From contig JBFLWJ010000008.1 in the NCBI GenBank assembly GCA_040757835.1, forward strand, positions 1 to 58,463: a stretch of DNA of 58,463 nucleotides, read 5' to 3'. The notes under the pieces were generated by a model. It searched no databases. It saw nothing but the letters and a program-made list of their open reading frames with translations, and had not been told where the DNA came from. Below are positions 53,221 to 58,463 of this stretch, piece by piece (position 1 is the first letter of the stretch; every line of letters starts with the position of its first letter). This DNA comes from Actinomycetota bacterium (GTDB lineage Bacteria > Actinomycetota > Geothermincolia > Geothermincolales > RBG-13-55-18). Both the position numbers and the translations under genes were made by a program.

Positions 53221-54132
53221 TCAGTCGAACTTGAGGTTGGAGAGCACGTAACCGGTCTGCTCGGTCACCGATCCGTATCCCCTCCCGCCCTCGAGGCTCA
53301 TGATCTTGTCGATGTTCGCCTCGACGTCCTCGATGGTGATCTCCGCGTCCGGGTTGAGGAAGACGCCGGGCCCCTCGATGATGGCCGAGCGGCTGAAGTA
53401 ACCCGCCCCGGCCATGAAGTACATGCCGCTGACGTTGCAGTGGTCCGAGGCGCACCAGCACACGATGGGGGCCACGTACTCCGGCTTCAGTTTCTCGATG
53501 ATGTTCGGGGGCAGTACCGTCGCCGTCATGCGGGTGCCCGCCTGGGGGACGATGACGTTGGCCAGGATGTTGTACTTGGCGCCCTCCTGCTTGATGCAGT
53601 TGGTGAACCCGACGATACCCAGCTTGGCGGCCCCGTAGTTGGCCTGGCCGAAGTTGCCGTAGACCCCGGTGCCGGAGGCGGTGGAGATGATGCGGCCGTA
53701 GGCAGCCTCGCGCATGTAAGGGAAAGCCGCCTTGGTGCAGAAGAACGTGCCGTCCATATGCACCGCCATCACCAGCTCGTAGTCCTCGATGGACATCTTG
53801 AGCAGGCTCTTGTCCCTGAGGATACCGGCGTTGTTGATGAGGATATCGATCTTGCCGTAGGTGTCGATGGCCGTCTGGATGATGGCCTGGGCGCTGTCCC
53901 AGTCGGATACGCTGTTGTAGTTGGGGGTCGCCTCCCCGCCCGCGGCCTTGATCTCATCCACCACCAGCTGGGCCGCGCGGGTATCGGCGCCCACGCCGTC
54001 GAACGAGCCGCCCAGGTCGTTGACGACGACCTTGGCGCCCCGGCTGGCGAGCAGCAGGGCATAGGCCTTCCCCAGTCCTCCGCCCGCTCCGGTGACCACC
54101 GCCACCCTGTCGTCGAACCTTACCTCTGCCAT
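53221..54132 (-). CDS. Short-chain dehydrogenase/reductase (HSD17B4/FabG-like)
   Basis: 303 aa. VAVVTGAGGGLGKAYALLLASRGAKVVVNDLGGSFDG is the cofactor loop, INNAGILRDKSLLKM the NNAG motif, and STASGTGVYGNFGQANYGAAKLG holds the catalytic Ser and Tyr-x-x-x-Lys. The NDLGGSFDGVG insert matches the peroxisomal multifunctional-enzyme dehydrogenase type acting on 3-hydroxyacyl-CoA. The C-terminal 50 residues are a non-catalytic tail. The ATG at 54132 with AAAGGAG upstream is preferred to the longer frame. Confidence 0.85.
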   Translation of the reverse strand: MAEVRFDDRVAVVTGAGGGLGKAYALLLASRGAKVVVNDLGGSFDGVGADTRAAQLVVDEIKAAGGEATPNYNSVSDWDSAQAIIQTAIDTYGKIDILINNAGILRDKSLLKMSIEDYELVMAVHMDGTFFCTKAAFPYMREAAYGRIISTASGTGVYGNFGQANYGAAKLGIVGFTNCIKQEGAKYNILANVIVPQAGTRMTATVLPPNIIEKLKPEYVAPIVCWCASDHCNVSGMYFMAGAGYFSRSAIIEGPGVFLNPDAEITIEDVEANIDKIMSLEGGRGYGSVTEQTGYVLSNLKFD

Positions 54133-54273
54133 GATGAGTTGCTCCTTTCCCTCGCGGAATCCACTCGTGGTTAACAGCACAAAGCATCTCTATTTTACAC
54201 ATGCCGCGCGGGATTTCACTAAGTGTTTGGACCCGTTCGGTCTAACCCCCTACTTGCGCTGCCCAACAAGCTC

Positions 54274-54819
54274 TCAGCCGTCCAACGCGTCGAAGGCTTT
54301 GCGGAATTCCGTATCCAGAGCCGAGTCGAATTCCTCCAGCCACTTCGAGATGTAATCCCTGTCGTATTCGGGGTTCTTGGCTATGACCGCCTTCAGGTCC
54401 TCGATGTCGCGGGGCCTTCCGGCCACGACCTTATGGATGATCAGATCCTCGAGTGACGTGAAACAGACCTCTGTCTTTCCTATCCTGACCCGCCTGACGC
54501 GTCCTATCGCCGCCCGTTCGTAGGATGATTGCGAGAAGATGAAGTCCACCCTGATGCCGGAAGGCTCATCGATGGTCGGCAGGACCATCGCCTCCATTAT
54601 CAGTCCGATCACGTCCGATGGAAGGGGCTCCAATCCAATGTCTCGAGCCATCGCTATGATCTCCTCGGCCTGCTCGACCCCGACTCCCAGGGTGATATCG
54701 ATATCCCTCGTCAACCTCGGCTCACCGTACAGCAGCACCGCCTGACCTCCGATGACCATATAGGGGATTCCCTTGGAATCGAGTTCCAGAGCGGTCTTCT
54801 CGAGAAGCTCTTCAAACAC
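54274..54819 (-). CDS. Nucleotidyltransferase (AbiEii/DUF6036-like)
   Basis: 181 aa. YMVIGGQAVLLYGEPRLTRDIDITLG gives the GG...RxTxDID nucleotidyltransferase motif, and ERAAIGRVRRVRIGKTEVCFTSLEDLIIHKVVAGRPRDIEDLKAVI the conserved middle of the AbiEii-type group. Such proteins are toxins in type IV toxin-antitoxin or MNT-HEPN-like systems. It overlaps the small upstream gene by eight bases, implying co-translation. Confidence 0.8.
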   Translation of the reverse strand: MFEELLEKTALELDSKGIPYMVIGGQAVLLYGEPRLTRDIDITLGVGVEQAEEIIAMARDIGLEPLPSDVIGLIMEAMVLPTIDEPSGIRVDFIFSQSSYERAAIGRVRRVRIGKTEVCFTSLEDLIIHKVVAGRPRDIEDLKAVIAKNPEYDRDYISKWLEEFDSALDTEFRKAFDALDG

Positions 54820-55066
54820 TGTTGATTACCTTCGCGATCCTGATATCGATATCGATCCCTTCCAGGGGATCCGCAGGAGGAAATGCCTTGAGTGTAACCG
54901 CTTCCTTCCACATGGCGTCCATTATCGCGAGGTTCTTCTTGTGATCGACCTTTTCCCGCCGCAGGAGATCGGCATCGAATCCCTCGAGCCTTTCCTTCTT
55001 GGAGATCAACTGGCATGCACCTCCCGGTTCACTTTCCCCGGCCCGGAAGCCCCCGCATACATACAT
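54812..55066 (-). CDS. Small partner of the nucleotidyltransferase
   Basis: 84 aa from an ATG at 55066. CQLISKKERLEGFDADLLRREKVDHKKNLAIMDAMWKEAVTLKAFPPADPLEGIDIDIRIAKVINSV is the core, quoted by its ends: a charged helix and a DPLEGI motif. I recall proteins of this type preceding AbiEii-like nucleotidyltransferases. Whether it is an antitoxin is not shown. The N-terminal 17 residues of the longer frame are unlikely to be coding. Confidence 0.6.
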   Translation of the reverse strand: MYVCGGFRAGESEPGGACQLISKKERLEGFDADLLRREKVDHKKNLAIMDAMWKEAVTLKAFPPADPLEGIDIDIRIAKVINSV

Positions 55067-55193
55067 TATACCAACTGGTTGCGGCCTGATGGCTGGCCTG
55101 GCCAGGACCTGCGGCACGGGGTTTGCGCTGGGCGGTTTGTGGATAACCTAAATACCATGGGACAGTGAGCAGAGCGAGGATATACGGGGGGTC

Positions 55194-55586
55194 ATGTCTG
55201 CGGAACTCCATGACATGGATATCACCTGCGACGTGCTGGTGGTGGGGAGCGAGGGCGTGGGAGGGCCAGCAGCAATCAATGCCGCTCGGGCCGGGCTGGA
55301 CGTGCTCACCGCGAGCAAGGGAAGGATGGGCCGCTGCGGCGCCTCGCAGATGGCGGGAGCGGACTACAACCTGGACGGCAGGAGCGCCATCGCGATGAGC
55401 CTCCCGGGGGACGGCCGCGACTCTCCCGGGCGGTTCTTCTCCGACCTGGTACGGGAGGGCTTCTGCCTGGGCGATCAGCGCATCATCGAAGCCTACGTGG
55501 AATACGCCGCCAAGCATCCGCGACCTCTGGTGCGAGGGTACATAGGGGTCAGGTCTTGGATCTTGGATACTCCGGTATCTATATAA
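55194..55586 (+). pseudogene. Truncated fumarate-reductase-like flavoprotein
   Basis: 130 codons. ITCDVLVVGSEGVGGPAAINAARAGLDVLTASKG is an FAD-binding Rossmann N-terminus of the succinate dehydrogenase/fumarate reductase flavoprotein type, in which the usual GxGxxG is G-S-E-G-V-G-G. CGASQMAGADYNL follows. At about residue 114 the family sequence stops and the frame runs into palindromic element B, ending at TAA 55584-55586. The rest of the roughly 500-aa gene is missing, so it is probably non-functional. Confidence 0.75.
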
Positions 55587-55670
55587 AATGGATAAATATG
55601 ACCATGATATAATGGTGCTTTGGATTGTCTTCCATAATATGGTATCCATAATCCAAGACCTGGCCCCATT
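55542..55670. repeat. Palindromic repeat element B
   Basis: A 129-bp unit with GGGGTCAGGTCTTGGAT at 55545 and its near-complement (one mismatch) ending at 55667. It has the same outer arm as element A and an AT-rich centre. It truncates the flavoprotein gene and precedes the ATC-hydrolase-like gene. Confidence 0.8.
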
Positions 55671-55690
55671 AACGAAGCGAGGTGGTAACG

Positions 55691-56221
55691 GTGCCGGACG
55701 AGAGGAAGGACTTCGACCTGGAGGTGCTGGGGCCCGCCCTGGCCGAGCGGGCCGAGAAGAAAGAGCAATACATCGACAAGCCCCTGGAGATGCAGGGAAA
55801 ACTCCTTGGCAGTATCGCCCGGGAGGTGATAGAGCGTTTCGGCGATGAGGGGCGGGAGGCGATCGTCGCGGCGGTGAGGAATTACGGAGAGGAGCGTGGG
55901 CGGAGGCTGGCGGAGAGAGTCAGGTCCGAGGGACGCGAGCTGGACTTCGCTTCCTTCACCGTCTGCTCCGACCTAGACACCGGCTTCCACCAGATGGCCC
56001 CCAGCCTGGAGGAAGGGCAGATGCGCGTGGAGGTCACCTATTGTCCCCTGGCGGCAGCGCTCAAGGAATGGGGCCTCTCGGAGTACGGCAAGTACTTCTG
56101 CCAGGAGATAGACGCGGCCATCATGCGGGGATACAACCCCGAGCGTTACGAGACGGTCTGCGAGCGCAACCTCACCGAGGGCGCGGAGTCCTGCACCCTG
56201 ATCTTCCGGCTCAGGGAGTAG
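55691..56221 (+). CDS. L-2-amino-thiazoline-4-carboxylate-hydrolase-like protein
   Basis: 176 aa. FTVCSDLDTGFHQM, VEVTYCPLAAALKEWGLSEYGKYFCQEIDAAIMRGYNPE and FRLRE match the ATC-hydrolase family pattern of spaced Cys residues and a C-terminal D-x-x-x-x-x-x-G. Despite the name, few members have been tested biochemically. The GTG at 55691 has CGAGGTGG upstream. The stop codon TAG abuts element C, so the gene lies between two palindromic repeats. Confidence 0.75.
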   Translation: MPDERKDFDLEVLGPALAERAEKKEQYIDKPLEMQGKLLGSIAREVIERFGDEGREAIVAAVRNYGEERGRRLAERVRSEGRELDFASFTVCSDLDTGFHQMAPSLEEGQMRVEVTYCPLAAALKEWGLSEYGKYFCQEIDAAIMRGYNPERYETVCERNLTEGAESCTLIFRLRE

Positions 56222-56346
56222 GGGGTCAGGTCTTGGATTTTGTATGCCAATTACTGGTACCCTTCTGAATTGCCAGGTCAAGTAGGGTGATTTCAAGCGT
56301 TTTGCGGATAGATGCCGGAGTATCCAAAATCCAAGACTGACACCCT
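56220..56346. repeat. Palindromic repeat element C
   Basis: A 127-bp unit. AGGGGGTCAGGTCTTGGATTTTG at the left (first 20 bases shown by start 56220) faces CAAAATCCAAGACTGACACCCT at 56325-56346, an imperfect complement. It shares the GGGGTCAGGTCTTG arm with elements A and B. Confidence 0.75.
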
Positions 56347-56365
56347 AGACTATGGAGGATGAGAG

Positions 56366-57685
56366 ATGGACTGGGACAGACTGGGAGACGAGGCCGTAGA
56401 TATCCTCAGCGAGTACCTGCGCATCGACACCACCAACCCGCCGGGAAACGAGGGGCCAGGGGCGGAGTTCCTCGCGGGCATCCTCAAGCGGGAGGGCATT
56501 GACTTCAAGCTCTACGAGAGCGCCAGCGGGCGTTCTTCCGTCCTGGCGAGGATCACGGGAAGCGGGGAGGGGAAACCCCTCATCTTCCTCAGCCACATAG
56601 ACGTGGTGCCCGCCAATCCCGAGGCTTGGCAGGTCCATCCCTTCTCGGGCGAGATCGCCGACGGATTCGTCTGGGGACGGGGGGCCTTGGACATGAAGGG
56701 CATGGGCGTGATGGAGCTCATGGCGCTGGTGGCCGTCGCGCGGCAGGGGGTGGAGCTCCAGCGCGACCTGGTCTTCCTGGCGGCCGCCGACGAGGAGGCG
56801 GGCGGCTACTCCGGCGTGAAGATGCTGCTGGAGAAGTACCCGCAGGACCTGGAGGCGGACCTGGTCATTAATGAGGGCGGCTACGCCACCACCGACCTGG
56901 TCGCGGGCAGGCCCTTCTTCATGATCGCCAACGCCGAGAAGTACGGTTACTGGCTGCGACTGAAACGGCAGGGGATCGGTGGCCACGGCTCCATGCCCAC
57001 CGGCCAGGGGGCCCTGGACCGCATGGTCCCCGCCCTGGCCAGGCTCCTCGACGGCAAGCGCCCCATGAGCATCAACCCCACCATGCAGGCCTTCTTCTCG
57101 CGCCTGGCCGGGCATTGGGAGATACTGGCGCCCTACCGGGAGGACGGCGACCTCCGGACCCTGGAGCGGCTGATCGAGGAGAACAACCTGGCCGCCATAC
57201 CCGCCCTCAGCGCCGTGATCAGGGACACCGTGAGCCTGAACATGCTCAACTCCGGGGTGAAGATAAACGTCATCCCCGACGAGGCGGAGGCTTTCCTGGA
57301 CTGCCGCCTCCTGCCTGAGACGGAGGGGGACGAGTTCCTGGCCTTTATCCGCGAGGCGCTGGACGACCCGGAGATGGAGGTCGACGTGTTCATGGACATG
57401 GAAAGGGCACCGGCCTCTCCCCTGGACGGCCCCTATATGGAGGCCATCGAAAAGACCGTCCTCTCCAGATACCCGGACGCCTTATCCAGCCCCTTCATGC
57501 TCTCGGGGCTCTCGGATTCCCGGTTCTTCCGCGCGCGGGGCGTGCCCTGCTACGGCATCATCCCCGCCCGCCTCGGGCTCATGGACCTGGCGCGCATCCA
57601 CGGCGTGGACGAGCGCATACCGGTGCAGGACGTGAAGGACGGCGTCGGGTTCCTCTACGATCTGGCCATGGAGGTCTGCGGATGA
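56366..57685 (+). CDS. M20-family metallopeptidase (ArgE/DapE-like)
   Basis: 439 aa. LIFLSHIDVVPAN gives the first metal His and Asp, GRGALDMKGMG the bridging Asp, and FLAAADEEAGG the catalytic and ligand Glu pair. The lid domain includes GGHGSMPTGQGALDRM with the substrate His. Family members remove N-acyl groups or cleave small peptides. The start at 56366 follows GGAGGATGAG. No operon partner. Confidence 0.88.
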   Translation: MDWDRLGDEAVDILSEYLRIDTTNPPGNEGPGAEFLAGILKREGIDFKLYESASGRSSVLARITGSGEGKPLIFLSHIDVVPANPEAWQVHPFSGEIADGFVWGRGALDMKGMGVMELMALVAVARQGVELQRDLVFLAAADEEAGGYSGVKMLLEKYPQDLEADLVINEGGYATTDLVAGRPFFMIANAEKYGYWLRLKRQGIGGHGSMPTGQGALDRMVPALARLLDGKRPMSINPTMQAFFSRLAGHWEILAPYREDGDLRTLERLIEENNLAAIPALSAVIRDTVSLNMLNSGVKINVIPDEAEAFLDCRLLPETEGDEFLAFIREALDDPEMEVDVFMDMERAPASPLDGPYMEAIEKTVLSRYPDALSSPFMLSGLSDSRFFRARGVPCYGIIPARLGLMDLARIHGVDERIPVQDVKDGVGFLYDLAMEVCG

Positions 57686-57706
57686 AGGGAGTGCCGGGCA
57701 AGATAG

Positions 57707-57732
57707 GGGGCGGTCCGGTCGGGGACCGCCCC
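57707..57732. terminator. Hairpin between convergent genes
   Basis: A perfect 10-bp GC stem (57707-57716 with 57723-57732) between the M20 peptidase and the minus-strand membrane protein. It has no T-run, and may serve either direction. Confidence 0.5.
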
Positions 57733-57756
57733 TGAAACTTCGCGTCTCCGGTGTCT

Positions 57757-58194
57757 TCAGTAGGAGACCATGCCGGCGATGAACATCATCACACCGCTCA
57801 TGAAGGTGAAGAAGAACGCGGCGCTCGGGGCCGCGCCCTGCCACCCGAAGACCAGCGCCATGATGTTGAGGACCACCAGGCAGGTGCCGCCCAGAAAGTA
57901 TGCCCAGGCCGGCGACCTCAGGCCCGGCACCCTGCGCAGGGTGAAACGGGCCGTGAGCAGATAGGCCGAAAAGGCGGCGATGCCCGCGGACGCCACGAGC
58001 ATCAACACCCCATAGACGGTCTGGTATCCCGCCCAGCCGTTGAAGAAATCCGCGAAGCAGAGTATCCCCGCCGTCAGGCTGGAGATGAGGGCGATGAAAT
58101 CCCCCACCGGCCCCGCCTCGACGTAACGCACTACCTCTGGCGGGAAATCCCCCGCCTCCACTTCCTTCTCGCTGACCATCAGTCTCTCTAACAT
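57757..58194 (-). CDS. Four-helix membrane protein of unknown function
   Basis: 145 aa. Predicted helices: IALISSLTAGILCFADFF, GVLMLVASAGIAAFSAYLL, YFLGGTCLVVLNIMALVFGW and AFFFTFMSGVMMFIAGMV. The N-terminus (VSEKEVEAGDFPPEVVRYVEAG) is acidic. It shares a strand with the PadR-type gene upstream; such regulators often control nearby membrane proteins. Family not recognised. Confidence 0.6.
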   Translation of the reverse strand: MLERLMVSEKEVEAGDFPPEVVRYVEAGPVGDFIALISSLTAGILCFADFFNGWAGYQTVYGVLMLVASAGIAAFSAYLLTARFTLRRVPGLRSPAWAYFLGGTCLVVLNIMALVFGWQGAAPSAAFFFTFMSGVMMFIAGMVSY

Positions 58195-58289
58195 TCTTAC
58201 AACCTCCCAGTTTCGCCTCTGCTTGTCTCTTGTCGTTCTTTTTCAGCTTCAACCCTATCGAAAAAGCGCGCGCCTGCAGCCGTTCGACG

Positions 58290-58463
58290 TCAGGACCTCA
58301 CCCCCTTCTCCACTGCTGTGTATCTCACCTGGAAAGCATCGATGAAGTTCCTTACCTCCTGCATGCTCACCGCCCAGGAGGAGAGCTCCTTCCTGCCCTT
58401 TTCCGTCAGGTGATAGACCTTGCGGGCGGGACCCCTCCCCTCCGGTTTGGCGAAATCGAACCC
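58290..58463 (-). CDS. PadR-family transcriptional regulator, partial (C-terminus)
   Basis: The last 57 residues are present; the gene runs off the window end. GPARKVYHLTEKGRKELSSWAVSMQEVRNFIDAFQ is the wing and C-terminal helix of PadR winged-helix regulators. Probable target: the membrane-protein gene just downstream. Confidence 0.75.
   Translation of the reverse strand, partial: GFDFAKPEGRGPARKVYHLTEKGRKELSSWAVSMQEVRNFIDAFQVRYTAVEKGVRS

Noticed and set aside
1..58463. CRISPR arrays, tRNA, rRNA, intact transposases or integrases
   Set aside because: No regularly spaced direct repeats, cloverleaf-like genes or recombinase motifs were found by reading; a dedicated scan could still find short RNAs.

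Overview
The window is about 58 kb of high-GC bacterial chromosome with actinobacterial-style codon use. Signs of an anaerobic or facultative lifestyle are an aldehyde:ferredoxin oxidoreductase, rubrerythrin, a FixC/FixX electron-transfer pair, Fe-S membrane proteins and two predicted selenoproteins. Repeats of the AEGTTRPGF type in a secreted CapA-like protein suggest a deep-branching actinobacterium (for example a Geothermincolia/OPB41-like lineage). That assignment is an inference from gene content, not a phylogeny. No rRNA, tRNA, CRISPR array, integrase or intact transposase was seen.

Region 1 (1-9.1 kb, + strand) is a catabolic-looking block: FAD-linked oxidase, FixC-like flavoprotein, FixX-like ferredoxin, acyl-CoA mutase large and B12 subunits, amidohydrolase, tungsten/molybdenum AOR. 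The mutase lacks the residues that define methylmalonyl-CoA mutase, so its substrate is unknown. Region 2 (9.2-20.3 kb) is mixed: rubrerythrin, an FAD oxidoreductase, a GNAT plus SHMT-like pair, a CapA-like surface protein, an enoyl-CoA hydratase, a membrane protein with a TetR regulator, and an alpha/beta hydrolase.

Region 3 (20.4-22.1 kb) is the most striking. A tiny membrane protein and a thioredoxin-like lipoprotein both appear interrupted by an in-frame TGA exactly where the first Cys of their CXXC motif belongs. Both TGAs are followed by bacterial-SECIS-like hairpins, and the genes flank a NapH-like 4Fe-4S membrane protein. I read this as a selenocysteine-based extracytoplasmic redox relay. 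Region 4 (22.3-34.4 kb) holds a GMC oxidoreductase pair, a DUF4143-type ATPase, a toxin-antitoxin pair whose toxin starts at CTG, a pentapeptide-repeat protein, a second enoyl-CoA hydratase, and a biotin module (BirA, BioY, carboxyltransferase/BCCP, biotin carboxylase).

Region 5 (34.4-52.6 kb) is dominated by six paralogous minus-strand proteins of about 375-381 aa. Each is two half-repeats of a CxxC hairpin plus a domain that I think resembles the V4R small-molecule-sensor fold. They are interspersed with an EamA transporter and a lipoprotein hydrolase. They are followed by another internally duplicated Cys-rich protein and, divergently, a 1534-aa dikinase-like protein with one ATP-binding domain but two copies of the substrate/phosphohistidine module. 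Region 6 (52.6-58.5 kb) has a DUF1801 protein, an SDR dehydrogenase, a nucleotidyltransferase pair, a truncated flavoprotein next to an ATC-hydrolase-like gene between two palindromic repeats, an M20 peptidase, a small membrane protein and a partial PadR regulator.

Palindromic elements with GGGGTCAG ends (9.9, 36.7, 55.6 and 56.3 kb, with fragments at 34.4 and 42.5 kb) lie repeatedly at the stop codons of genes.
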